Of a DNA stretch of 64,000 nucleotides, positions 53,820 through 64,000 are shown in pieces. The first letter of the stretch is position 1. The number at the start of each line of letters is the position of its first letter. The DNA comes from Cordylochernes scorpioides (Eukaryota > Arthropoda > Arachnida > Pseudoscorpiones > Chernetidae): positions 33,680,685 to 33,744,684 of the forward strand of contig CP092868.1 in assembly GCA_030710605.1 (NCBI GenBank), given 5' to 3'. The notes beneath the pieces were generated by a model. It was not told where the DNA came from, made no database searches, and worked only from the letters and a program-made list of their open reading frames with translations. The translations under genes were made by a program, and so were the position numbers.

Positions 53820-56220
53820 AGCGCTTAAGTCGTTCTACGTATATTGAAAATATGGAAGAAAGAAGATTAGCATAAAATTTCGATATTTACTTTAAGTTCT
53901 ATAAGAAATTATTCAAAAAGAGTATTTCATAGATTTATAGGCTGTTAGGATATATTGAAAAAACTGATTTTATTTTGTATCAAACATTTTTTTCCAAGAA
54001 AAAAGTTTTCTAAAGTGAAAATTTAATATTTTTGTAATGGATTCCATGCTTAAAATAACTGGTCACTCAACATAAGCAAAAAGCTTTTATAGGTTTTTAC
54101 TTCCATCTTTTAAAAAAAATAAACACAACTAACATAACCAATGTCATTAAAATGCGCATTAAATTTATGGACATAAAACTTTTAAATTCGGATGTGGGAG
54201 GCCTCATAAATAATTCATTATAAATTTTATGGCATCGCCTTTTAGAAATGTGATATTTTTATTGAAGCGTGGAGGAGTAAGGGAAAAAATGGATCAAACT
54301 TTTTTTCCTCTTTTGAATCGATATTTTCTTTCTTTTAGCTAAACTTTTGATTTTCTTTTTTAAAAACGACTTTTTTCTTGGTTTTCCAAAAAACAAACGG
54401 AATATATCTTAAATATCAAGCTATGTCTGTTTTTCTTATCTCTAAAGTTAGACATGCTTCGTATTCCCTATTGCTCTTTTTAAAGTCTTTTTTTTTTTTA
54501 AACCCAAAAGAGATTTTTTTTATATCAGATTGTCCCTTGATACAGTCAAGAGTAACTTTTCAACATGCTGCTAGGGAAAACTTACATCAAAGTAGAATTT
54601 TGTTAATGGACTTTGAATGTTTTTCATTTTTATGTTTTTGGATTAAGTTATATAAAAAGAAAATAATGTTTTTCCAGATTGATAAATTTTTTTCCCGCCA
54701 TTTTTTATTGAAATTGGCGCCAAAATATTGTTTTGATCAATTTGTCAAGCGATTTGTATCATTTAATGTATTTATTAAGCTTTTTAAAAATTGGAATATT
54801 ATATGAAAGTGGGTTCATAAGAATTACAAAAACAAATTAGAATTTCTTAATAATTTATATAGATAATTTATATAAATTCGATTTATATTTGAGATAAAAT
54901 GAACAAAATAGTTTTTCAATAATTGTGCGTGGGTCAAAATAGTTTTCACATTGAAAGATGTGAAATGCATTAAGTTAGATATTGAAAAATATATATATTG
55001 AAGCTATTTAATAGAGAGACATTATATCATTTTCAGCTTTAAAGGCATTTAAAATGTAGGCATGATTTCATTTTACATACCCATGTCCATTTAATGAACC
55101 TCCTTTTACATCTTAATCAGTAATCTGTCACTAAACAGAAGAAATTATTTGCTAAATAAACTATATTTCTACTAGTTTTATCTCTCTAATTTCTAATAAT
55201 TACTACTCAAAATCTTCTCTGTATAATGAATGCACCTTGATAATGCAAGCAGTAAACACACACACCCATTCCTCCATACACTCATAGACTTTTACAAACT
55301 CTTAAATACTTGTATTCTCATTTAAAGCTCGAATATTAGCTCTTTTTACATGTATTCAATCTTATTAGATCCCTAGAATCATGTAAACAAAGGCTGACCA
55401 ACTTTAAACACATAATGAGAGTAAATAATTTTGAAAATATGTTGATGTTGTGGGAAAAAATGAAGGAAAGAGAGGAAGATCTGCAATAAACTGGCTAGAA
55501 GAGGTCAAAAAAGCTACCAGAAGGTCACTAGATGAGCTGAAAGTGATAATCACCAACAGATTAAATTGGAGAATATTTGTCCATATAGTCATCGAAAGTT
55601 GAACTCGTTTTGATGTACATTAACAATAACAATATGCATATATGTATGAAATCTTGAAAAAATCGTTTATAAAACGCAAAATGAAAAATAATTAACGTCA
55701 AAATGATTGCTGAACCTGAAGGACATATTATGTCAGCACGCAATGGTAATAAAAATGAAACGAACTGCGCATGCGTCAGATTGCACACGAAAGCAAGAGT
55801 GAGATAATTGTAAACACATATACTATATAAATCTATTAATACGCTATTACAGTGATAAAGATAAAACTAAATAGAATTAATTATAATCCTAACTTTTTAA
55901 AAAGTCTATTATAGGAAAACAGATGGATATATTTTCAATCTTTTTTTTTTTTACTCTAAAAATATTTTGAAAGAAAAAGAATTCGGGATGAGATATTTCT
56001 GGCCCAGAAATATTGATTTTTGTATTAGCTCCGATGGTTCTATTTCTTGAAGTTTTCATTTAAGACATGAAGTGAAGAACTCTGCCATTATATCAACTAG
56101 AACCTCAATAAAGTTACAAAACTTAAAAATAAAAACAGAATCCATAGGAATTTATAGATTATCAATCTTTTAAAAATAATTCAATGCATTTTGGAATGCA
56201 TCTTATTGCTAAAGTTTTGA
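53820..56220. other. No gene recognised
   Basis: AT-rich partner of 7200-9690. The 142-codon frame at 54378-54806 is Phe/Lys-rich and homopolymer-driven, and the matching sequence in A does not keep it. No element boundary seen. The MITE-A empty site is at about 54990-55005. Confidence 0.5.
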
Positions 56221-56320
56221 AAAGAAGATATTCTGGCATTAAGCAACAACAACAACAGCAGCTTTATTAACACATTTCCGTCCTGTAAAGACTCGCCATA
56301 CATAATTTTCATGGAGAAAA
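56220..56320 (-). mobile_element. LINE 3' terminus with TTG tail
   Basis: Minus strand: GTATGGCGAGTCTTTACAGG, then ACGGAAATGTGTTAATAAAG and a CTGCTGTTGTTGTTGTTGC tail. Pairs with 7094-7175. Confidence 0.65.
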
Positions 56321-56426
56321 GGAAAAAAAGAAACATAAACAAAGGAGAGAAAGGAAAATGAAAAGGAAATCCAAGTATTCAACATAACTATACAAATTAA
56401 CTATGGATGGAAATTGTTCTGTAATT

Positions 56427-56720
56427 TTAGTTCTTAGAGATTACCTTGTTCTCTAACGCTTTATGAAAGTTAAACAATTCTATCGCTATATATTTTTTCT
56501 CGGAAATTATTTTGATTAGCTGAACTGGGCTCACGTAGATTTGGATAATGTTCTTTAAGATCTTATTCTGTTCCTCGTATTCTGGCATTAATAAAAGTAG
56601 AACCAGTTGACCAGGATGTTCCATGCTGAGGTTGAGTCTGGAAATCTGTATGTGGCCATTGATAATTAACATAATTCTATTGACATATTGACAATATATG
56701 CAAATATGTACAGTCCGCAA
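56427..56720 (-). pseudogene. LINE C-terminal remnant (ISEKK-IAIEL type)
   Basis: 97 codons are open to the stop at 56427. The second half (MPEYEEQNKILKNIIQIYVS, then PVQLIKIISEKKYIAIELFN) resembles the fragment at 60812-60934 in the motif ISEKKxIAIELxNF. The N-terminal half looks like read-through of AT-rich sequence. The copy in A (6775-6975) is interrupted by a stop. Position before a hairpin-AATAAA-TTG end (56220) supports a LINE C-terminus. I do not know the clade. Confidence 0.5.
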
Positions 56721-56850
56721 TATTTTTATGGAATGATAATGAGTAATTTACAATGATGATACTGATTAATTTAAAATAATTAGATACATGCTATATACAC
56801 ACACAAGTCTTTGTTAATACATTCCGTCTGATATAGATACATGCTACATA

Positions 56851-57024
56851 CAAGATTGTCCCAAAAGTTCGTAAAAACTTGCAAAAAATTAAATACCAAT
56901 ATTATTCGCCGTTATGTAGAATGTATTTGTATTATGTATAAAGTATTATACATTCTTATGTATTCGCCATAATAATATTATTCGCCAAGTAATAAGAAAA
57001 ACACAAACTTTTGGGATAACCTTA
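56851..57024 (+). mobile_element. MITE-F, copy in C
   Basis: Starts CAAGATTGTCCCAAAAGTTC, ends AAACTTTTGGGATAACCTT; pairs with 6363-6554. Confidence 0.72.
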
Positions 57025-57394
57025 TAAAATATGCGAAAATATGTAAATATGGGAATTTTGTCAACACCTCTATATATACACTCATGGACAAAACAATTAG
57101 TGGTGGTGGTGTCTTGTCCAAAGACGCAGTAGCAAGGATCGATTATTTCTGATTCTGTTGCTCCATGGAAAGGGGGGTACCATTGCCCCGTTAGTCAGCC
57201 ACATTTCAGAGTTCCCTGTTCGGGGCTCAAGAAGACATTATGGCATTGAGAATAGTGAAAGAGATAAGATTTTCTCGAAAGCTTACATATGCTAGAGAAT
57301 TCTGTAAATAGTGTCACCAGAAGATGTACTTACACATGCTATGGTCATATTAGATAAAGATATGTCTTTACGTAATGTATTAAATTACTACTTT

Positions 57395-57460
57395 TGTTGT
57401 TGTTGTTGTTTATTCCTCAAGTCGTTTAAACGATCTCCATTAGGTCCCATTGTCTCAGTT
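57395..57460 (-). mobile_element. LINE 3' terminus with CAA tail, copy in C
   Basis: Minus strand: TTTAAACGACTTGAGGAATA then AACAACAACAACAACAA. Pairs with 5935-5998. Confidence 0.6.
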
Positions 57461-57469
57461 TTTTATTAT

Positions 57470-57954
57470 TCTATATACAGTTACGAGCGTCATGCGTTCT
57501 TCATCTCTGTCACCGTTTGCTTTTTTTTTTTTGGAATGGCGCTCTCCTATTGGTTAGCTACGATGGCGCCGCCAATGCGCGAGACACTTTGTTTTTGACT
57601 TTGCCCCCCCCCCCCCCCCCCCCCCCACTCGCTTTTTGGTTTTTGTAACTATTGTGTTGGAGCGGGTCGCTCCTTAAATAAATGCATATATTAGTTAATA
57701 ACTAAATGGAATCCTCTCTTTCTTTTTCCCAGTAAGAGACGCCTACGGAAGCCAACAGTACATAGACAGATAAAGCACATAGGCTATAGTTATTAACTAA
57801 TACTGTATATGCATTTATTTAAGGCGCCAATTTATAATTGTAACAAATAGTATTTGAATAAAAACATTCAATCGGGTAAAACACGGGCGTTAATGATCCA
57901 ACAGGTCCACGTGTCTAAATTAAAACACGGGCGTTGCCCGGGTCATTCGGCTAG
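57470..57954 (+). mobile_element. Non-autonomous Helitron, about 485 bp, with an empty partner site
   Basis: The 5' end is TCTATATACAGTTACGAGCG; the 3' end is CGGGCGTTGCCCG (a 5-bp stem with a 3-nt loop), ten bases, then CTAG. TC start, hairpin about 10 nt before CTAG, and T following are the Helitron signature. The matching site in A (5917-5930) reads CTATTATAGTATATAAAC in reverse complement, without insert and without a target duplication beyond one ambiguous T. Inside are a run of about 23 C (57604-57626) and an inverted pair (TTAAATAAATGCATATATTA and TATATGCATTTATTTAA). No coding region. Confidence 0.8.
57604..57626 (+). repeat. C homopolymer inside the Helitron
   Basis: About 23 consecutive C. 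The length is likely uncertain in sequencing. Confidence 0.9.
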
Positions 57955-58354
57955 TAGTATATAAACCCCACGAATAGGTATAACAATATTTGTTATAAGT
58001 TTTTCCACACAAACTGTTAAAATTCTCTTAGCTTCTTTTACAAAATTTGAATTAAAAGGACAAAAAAAGTTATTAAAATATCCCATCATGTCGAAGAAGG
58101 TTGCAAAAGAAACAGATAAGACTCTACCAAGTTTGTTATCTTTATATTCCATCTAATATATCTGGATGACATCCAAAACTTACCTGCCATCAACACATTG
58201 TCGATTTTAAAATTTTTTAAAACCACGATAAAATGTTGTCGATGGTGTGAATATGTTCCAGAACGTGGAGTTTGATTTATGGTTCATCATCCCTAGAATT
58301 TGTTATTAGCCGCGGAGTTCACTTTATATAGAATCCCAACTCCCCGATAGCTTA

Positions 58355-58428
58355 TATAACCGTGGTGTAGTGGTATGTACTATCGACTTTCAATGAAGGG
58401 AACCTGGGTTCGAATCCCGCAATAGAAC
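58355..58428 (+). ncRNA. tRNA-like Pol III head, copy in C
   Basis: Box A TGGTGTAGTGG (58363-58373) and box B GTTCGAATC (58408-58416) both match consensus. Pairs with 5450-5522. The acceptor stem does not pair. Confidence 0.65.
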
Positions 58429-58555
58429 TTTTACATTTTAAAATTATAAATCGCTTCAATATAGCATATCAATATATTCTCAGTTTGCCAAAGCTGGTGT
58501 TGTGGACTAGACGACACACCTACGAGGAGATGAAGAGGATGGCGGAGGAAGTATG

Positions 58556-58767
58556 GAGAGACCATGTGGCCCACCCTCAGTAGAGAAAAGCATTGAAGGA
58601 GAGAGATATGGTGAGACCATGTGGCTCACCCTCAGTAGAGGAAGACACTGAAGGAGGGAGATATGGAGAGACCATGTGGCCCACCTTCAGTAGAGGAAGA
58701 CACCGAAGGAGGGAGATATGGAGAGACCATGTGGCCCACCCTCACTAGAGGAAAGCATCGAAGGATG
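58556..58767 (+). repeat. About 55-bp tandem repeat, nearly 4 copies
   Basis: Units begin GAGAGACCATGTGGCCCACC. The partner array at 5207-5325 has 2. The sequence just before (CAAAGCTGGTGTTGTGGACT, GAGGAGATGAAGAGGATGGC) is coding-like but unrecognised. Confidence 0.8.
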
Positions 58768-58863
58768 AGGAGGAATTAGAAGATATTTCGTCGCAAAAAC
58801 TTATAGAGCTTGAATCATATATACATGGAAGAATACTTCTTCTTCTTTCTTATCTCCACTCAA

Positions 58864-59022
58864 TCACACTAAGGTATCAAGCTTGTAAAGCTTGTTGATG
58901 GTGTCTGCCGGGGAAGAGTAGAGCTCATCAATGGATGAGTCAATACAGTCAATAATATGTCTTGGGGTTGCAGGTTGAGGATTGCACTTAGTACTGTAAG
59001 AATACTGCCTATCACAAGTATA
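58864..59022 (-). pseudogene. LINE ORF2 C-terminus with zinc knuckle and natural stop
   Basis: 52 codons: YTCDRQYSYSTKCNPQPATP, then RHIIDCIDSSIDELYSSPAD, ending LYKLDTLV and TGA. The knuckle (C...C...HxxxC) and LV-stop ending are the same layout as the LINEs ending DLQDLV and LMEFV. The tail GAGATAAGAAAGAAGAAGAA follows directly, so this family ends in GAA repeats. The copy in A (5091-5206) lost this 3' part. Confidence 0.7.
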
Positions 59023-59459
59023 CTATGCCCTTCTGCAGATACTATATTGAATCCAATGCATCTCTGACGAAGAAATTGAGAACTTTCATACCATTATTAG
59101 CCTTGCAAAACCATGGCGTTCCAAGGGTCCATTGTTGAATCAATACAATCGATCCAGAAATCAATTTAAGCTCCAACTTTATCGATTAAAACAAATATTT
59201 TTAATACGCTGATCAATAATTTATTCTTAAAATAAACACTCGGCTATTATTTAAAGTAGACTGGAAGAAAGCTATATCCAACTCACCATATTCCATTAAA
59301 CAATCTGTTCTTATAGGTTTGCTAGGAGAATTTCTATATAAACAATACTTTAAATTGGTTAAATTGTTTATATTAATCGTAAAGTATAATTATAAAACAT
59401 CTTCTTCTTTCTTATCTCCATTCAATCATATTTGGGTATCAAGTTTGTTTGACAACCAT

Positions 59460-59760
59460 CATGACTGTGTGAAGTAGAATGCATCTGCCTTTGTCATTAA
59501 GACTGGGAGCAATACTCAGTAGCAGGCCGACTTAGCTCCAAAAGAAATGGCTGCCTCTGACATGAGGAACAGACGCCATGTGCAGCCGCTCCTAACATGG
59601 AGTACAGACGCTGTTCATCCTGTATCCCTGGATCAAGAGATCTTACAGGGTACTAACAGCCGCGGGCCAGTTGAGCCCAAATTTTTTAGTGAGCTTGTTA
59701 CTGCTCCCCCTCTTCCTTTTTCATCCGGGCTTGGGACCGATTATAAAACATAATTGAACA
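59460..59760 (+). pseudogene. Degenerate LINE-like region, copy in C
   Basis: A 68-codon open stretch (MAASDMRNRRHVQPLLTWST...) ends GLGTDYKT and a stop. It pairs with the minus frame at 4355-4620. No domain is recognised. The differing interruptions in the two copies indicate decay. Confidence 0.4.
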
Positions 59761-59822
59761 AATGATAATATAAAAACTCATAAAAATCGTGAAATTACAA
59801 GACGAAAGGTTTCTTTAAAAGT

Positions 59823-59850
59823 TTTATTATTATTATTATTATTATTATTT
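59823..59850 (+). repeat. TTA microsatellite
   Basis: (TTA)9, absent or very short in the matching part of A (near 4300). Confidence 0.9.
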
Positions 59851-60199
59851 TGCCGGGTTTTCAAGTATTACTGCCCTTCCACAGGAGAAAAATAGAAAAT
59901 GTATAAGACGAATTGCTTATATGCATATCTGTATATTTACATATATTAGGGGATTTACATTCATATATAAAGAAAAATGAACGACAGAAATATATAATTA
60001 TATGAGTATATATGTAAAATCTCTCCTCTTTCCACCAAACAAATTAGCATTATAAAAAAGAACAAAGAAAGTGTATTCAGGGAAATTCTAATTTTGAATC
60101 AACTAAAGCATGGATGTACGCAGGTATGGTGTAGATATTTAAAGAATAAATTTTAAAAATGTAGTAAATTACGATTTGAAAAGAATGCAATGATATTTT

Positions 60200-60350
60200 A
60201 TACACAGTGACTTTTATTTAAAACACACGAGATTACCAAGTGTGAAAAAATTTGCCTCTGTCTCCTTGAAAAAAAAAAAAAAAAAAAAAAAAACAGACGA
60301 CCAGCAACATTAAAAACTTTTCACTTCCTTGAGTTTTGTCCATGAGTGTC
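60200..60350 (-). mobile_element. MITE-E fragment, copy in C
   Basis: Pairs with 3774-3930. It contains a run of about 24 A (60269-60292) and ends GTTTTGTCCATGAGTGTC. Confidence 0.65.
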
Positions 60351-60499
60351 TTCTGTAGTTATTCCGAGACCAAAATACGAGGTATTGTACATGTGATACA
60401 GTTTTTATCTATGATTTTTTTTTTCTGTTTAGAGGCAATTTAGTATTTTGGTATGTCCACTTTCTCAATCTTGTAAAATATGTTATTATGTGTGTGACA

Positions 60500-60740
60500 T
60501 CGATGTCCATATTTTACTTAAATACCATTTCTAAGATTCCACCCTTCAATGTTGCATATAAAAGCAGAATAATCCAATACAGTATTAGAGCTCTAAAGAA
60601 GTGGTCTGGTGGATTAAATTGGTGAAACTGCTGGGAGGGTTCACCACCGATGAGCCAAGTCCTCCTAATATTTTTTTTTATCGCAGTAAGGACAGTAGAA
60701 GTTTGATTTATTTGTGAAAAGAAACATTCGCGTCTTAATG
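60500..60740 (+). repeat. Interspersed repeat family R2, copy in C
   Basis: Pairs with 3410-3640: GAGCTCTAAAGAAGTGGTCT, CAGTAAGGACAGTAGAAGTT. Confidence 0.7.
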
Positions 60741-60811
60741 TCTTCATTTGTTATACTAATTAATATATTGGGTTGAATTCTAGGTAAGGCAGATTTAGCA
60801 ACCCACTGAAG

Positions 60812-60934
60812 ACGCTGAGAACTATTTCAGAAAAGAAAAATATAGCAATAGAACTCTATAATTTCTACAGATCAATTGTAAATAGATTCATACACAAAAG
60901 AAGTAGTGAGGAAAGTTTTAGAACAGATGTGTAA
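60812..60934 (+). pseudogene. LINE C-terminus (ISEKK-IAIEL type), better preserved copy
   Basis: 40 codons: TLRTISEKKNIAIELYNFYR, then SIVNRFIHKRSSEESFRTDV, and a TAA. The frame continues about 5 codons upstream (NPLK) before a stop. It is followed by a 3' UTR of about 70 bp and then directly by the 52-bp array, which places the array at the 3' end of this LINE. No catalytic domain remains. Confidence 0.6.
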
Positions 60935-61009
60935 ATAAATCCCTTTTTTAAATAAAGGCTCACGTGCACATGGGGAAAGGGAGAAAAAAATTACTGTATT
61001 ATTTTGGTT

Positions 61010-61590
61010 GTTGTATGGCGAATCCATACAGGGAAATGGGCCCTAATAAAAGCCTTTTGTTGTTGTATGGCGAATCCATACAGGGCAATGGGCCCTAATA
61101 AAAGCCTTTTGTTGTTGTATGGCGAATCCATACAGGGCAATGGGTTCTAATAAAAGCCCTTTTGTTGTTGTATGGAGAATCCATACAGGGCAATGGGCCC
61201 TAATAAAAGCCTTTTGTTGTTGTATGGCGAATCCATACAGGGCAATGGGTTCTATTAAAAGCCTTTTGTTGTTGTAAGGCGAATCCATACATGGCAATGG
61301 GCCCTAATAAAAGCCTTTTGTTGTTGTATGGCGAATCCATACAGGGCAATGGGTTCTATTAAAAGCCTTTTGTTGTTGTATGGCAAATCCATACATGGCA
61401 ATGGGCCCTAATAAAAGCCTTTTGTTGTTGTATGGCGAATCCATACAGGGCAATGGGTCCTAATAAAAGCCTTTTGTTGTTGTATGGCGAATCCATACAG
61501 GGCAATGGGTCCTAATAAAAGCCTTTTATTGTTTGTATGGCGAATCCATACAGGGCAATGGGCCCTAAAAAAAGCCTTTTTGTTGTTGTC
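61010..61590 (+). repeat. 52-bp minisatellite from a LINE 3' tail, about 11 copies
   Basis: Units TTGTTGTATGGCGAATCCAT, ACAGGGCAATGGGCCC, TAATAAAAGCCTTT. Variants GGGTTC and GGGTCC in place of GGGCCC alternate along the array (61144, 61250, 61352), suggesting duplication of multi-unit blocks. The copy in A has about 7 units. Confidence 0.9.
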
Positions 61591-62239
61591 GTTTATTGGT
61601 AACGCAAGTATATAAAAGGAAACATATTTGAGTAGTTAGACATGTCAAAAGAAGTGATGTGTCAATCAGGGATTAAACACAGAGTAATCAAAGGAAGCAA
61701 CAACTACGGGATTGGCGACACGGAAGTTTACATGATATCATACACACACATCCATTGAACGGTGAAGTTGAGACATCAAGGATTGAGTTACTCCGGTCTC
61801 TCTACTCGATATTTCCTTGTATAAATAACAGATCACATTTGTATAAAATGGCATAGCCATCTCTTTTATTTTACAATATAACGCAGTCTACGAAGATGAG
61901 TTTCCTATTTTTTAGTAAATACTTTTCAAGCCTTCAGATAGAGCCAATTCTTCTATAAGAGCAAATAAACGTAAATTTATGACACATATGTTTCAGCGAG
62001 AAATCACATTTTGCGAACTACGAATGCCAGCCAGGGAACCTCTATCTTCAAAATGATTTTATTTCTATATACTTTATCATTTTTTGACCGGCAATAGATC
62101 TTAATACCTGTCTTTATATTTAGCCTAGATCTATCTTGTATTTGTTGAGAACCTTTTACTTGGTTGCTCTTTAAAATCATTATTTCACATATGTTCGGCG
62201 GGATCAATTCAAAAAGGCCCTTTCATATGATTCTTAATG

Positions 62240-62600
62240 GATTTGTTATTTCAAATATATATATATGTTATATTAAAATATTATTATTTTTTTTAATTAT
62301 ATTTCATCGATTCAAATACTCTGTTAAATCGACCGCCAGAGGTCATACTTCTCCTATAAAAACTCGTGGTTGTTGTTTCCCGATGGCCGGCTTAAACCTT
62401 TGTACATTATGTAAATAAGTTTTCATTTTTTTTATTCTTACGCCTTAAGCCAGGCAGTACTTTTATCAAATTATGTTATTATATATTCCATAAGCTCAAT
62501 TAAAGCTATTTCTAATCTTTACTATTTTTATTATACTTTAAAGATTTTAACCACGACTGAATTAACATAGCATAATCCTAGAGATAATCAAAAATCAGCA
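62240..62600 (-). repeat. Interspersed repeat family R1, copy in C
   Basis: Pairs with 1770-2090. Contains ATCGACCGCCAGAGGTCATA and CGCCTTAAGCCAGGCAGTAC. An 84-codon plus frame is open here but its copy in A is shorter and different. Confidence 0.72.
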
Positions 62601-62919
62601 GAAACGATATACTCCTATATCTATATATCGTGTCTAATCTTCTTTATAAACATCAACGTGAGAAAAAAGACGCTAAAATAAATAGGAAATGTTCGATTAA
62701 AAAGAGATTTTTCGATTATACTTCTAAATACATTTTAGAAATCATCAAAAATTTCAATTATATCAATACCGTAAATAATTCTGTTTATAAAGCTAGTTTA
62801 CATTCATATATTTAGGTTTATATCTATATATGCAATCTCTAAATTAATCATAGCATTAATATAGCGTGTTATTGCCTTATATTCAATTTATGCCTAACTG
62901 GCCTTGTCCTTATTGTTTG

Positions 62920-63190
62920 CGGAAGAGAATTGCTCGATGCAAATATTTAATTTGATTCTATTGTCCTAAAAAGCTTATGTTCACATAGTTTGCTTGAAAA
63001 CCATTTCTTAGATTCTACCCTTCAGTGTAGCATATATAAGTAGAATCGTTCAATACAGTATTAGAGCTCTAGAAAGCGGTCTGGTAGATTAAATTGGCAA
63101 AACCGAAGGTTCACCATTGATGAGCCAAGCCCTCCCAATATTTTTCATCACAGTAAGGATAGTAGAAGTTTGTTTTATATGTTAAATAAA
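62920..63190 (+). repeat. Interspersed repeat family R2, copy in C
   Basis: Pairs with 1190-1440. TTGCGGAAGAGAATTGCTCG at the start, AGAGCTCTAGAAAGCGGTCT in the middle, CAGTAAGGATAGTAGAAGTT at the end. Confidence 0.72.
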
Positions 63191-63221
63191 CTTTCATGCT
63201 CTAATGTATTCGTTTATTATA

Positions 63222-63382
63222 CAGTTAAACCTGTCTATAGCTCCTTCCTCTCTATAGCGGCCGATTTTAAATACGTAATACAATGCGATTTACATTAAAA
63301 GTGACCCGTCTATAGCACCCCCTCTCTATATCACCCTATTTTGGTGAGTCCCAAGAGGGGGCGCTATAGACAGGTTTAACTG
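63222..63382 (+). mobile_element. MITE-A, copy in C
   Basis: CAGTTAAACCTGTCTATAGC to GCTATAGACAGGTTTAACTG, TA-flanked. Pairs with 982-1142. Its two termini match each other better than in A. Confidence 0.85.
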
Positions 63383-64000
63383 TATATAGAAATCGCGTTA
63401 TTCCTTTATATTAATCAAAATTTTCATCAAAAAAGTAACCTCCTGGAGAAGTATGATGGACAAATCCATCATGAAGAAGAAATAGAAGAAACCAATACAT
63501 CAGATTTCTAAAGGTCATCTATAAGAAAACTTCACAACAAAAAGTAAAAAAGAATAAAAAAAAGACCAACATACAATAACTTTGCGTGCCAGAAACTACA
63601 TAACTTGAAACCTGTCATGTGGAAAGTTTATTGAAAAGAGAAGAATTGTCAAAAATTCGTATCTTTTCTTGTTAAAACCTTTTTTTTAGGATTTTATTTA
63701 GCAACTTTTTGATGTTTGTCCAAAAATATATATATATTTTTTTTACATAAGTGTTGAATAAACATCTCGAATTAGCATAGCTAAACAGTTTTTGACCTTA
63801 TTGATGTTGACATTCGTTAGAAATCTACTCCAATGATGGATGACTCTATGTCCTTCTTTATTGATCCTGGCGTGAACCCAAGGTCCTTTTGTCTGTTCCC
63901 ATTCGAATCCTTTCTCAAGATCTTTTGTTTCCTTAATGTTCCTTTAACATCTAATTGAATTTGGAATACCACAAAACACACAAAACTATATAATGCGTTT

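Larger units (their letters stand above)
49200..64000 (-). repeat. Contig C: inverted diverged copy of 361-17507
   Basis: Begins at the point matching 17507 and reaches 361 at the window end, so the match continues outside. It contains its own insertions (Helitron 57470-57954, doubled LINE end 49310-49700) and lacks the EEP block, the 76-bp array, the LINE insertion and one MITE-A. Confidence 0.95.

Noticed and set aside
54378..54806. 142-codon frame as a protein gene
   Set aside because: Phe/Lys/Ile-rich with homopolymer runs. The matching sequence in contig A has indels that break it. No motif.
1..64000. A natural giant palindrome or segmental duplication as an undescribed system
   Set aside because: The inverted and direct copies both start at N gaps and fit a second haplotype better. 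Kept only as an alternative in the findings.

Overview
The window is AT-rich animal DNA that consists almost entirely of transposon-derived and tandem repeats. I found no host protein gene, no rRNA gene and no CRISPR array. The recognisable coding remnants are broken C-terminal ends of several non-LTR retrotransposon (LINE) families with CxxC...HxxxC zinc knuckles, plus one endonuclease/exonuclease/phosphatase (EEP) fragment. The knuckle style (PASPQHIL-like), the 3' tails (hairpin, AATAAA, then CAA or TTG repeats) and the GC content suggest an arthropod, possibly a spider. That assignment is a family resemblance from memory, not a test.

Layout. Two 100-N gaps (38211-38310 and 49100-49199) split the window into contigs A (1-38210), B (38311-49099) and C (49200-64000). 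C is the reverse complement of A 361-17507. B is a direct, diverged copy of A 21932 to about 34890. In about 220 nt compared by eye at the outer ends, A and C differ at 4 positions. In about 185 nt at the start of B, A and B differ at 5 positions plus a 2-bp indel. Every duplicated block begins or ends at a gap. Reverse-complemented C followed by B also has the same order as A. The simplest reading is that B and C are the second haplotype of the same locus, left unpurged in the scaffold. A real inverted plus direct duplication is the alternative.

Regions. A 1-17.5 kb (and C): a 52-bp minisatellite, CAGTTAAACCTG MITEs, degenerate LINE ends, tRNA-like SINE heads, an EEP fragment, a 19-unit 76-bp array and a TATAGGGATTTA array. 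A 17.5-21.9 kb: LINE ends, a CAATAGAACC MITE and a 33-bp array. A 21.9-34.9 kb (and B): foldback elements, nested MITEs and two large inverted arrays of 46-48-bp GC-rich units around a 260-bp spacer, resembling a foldback transposon. A 34.9-38.2 kb: a solo LTR with perfect 5-bp target duplications, and other repeat ends.

The elements do not form a pathway. What connects them is turnover: terminal modules of transposons have repeatedly grown into tandem arrays, and paired copies give filled and empty sites for a Helitron, a composite LINE insertion and a MITE. The long open frames over the 46-48-bp arrays are by-products of stop-poor repeats and are not annotated as genes.
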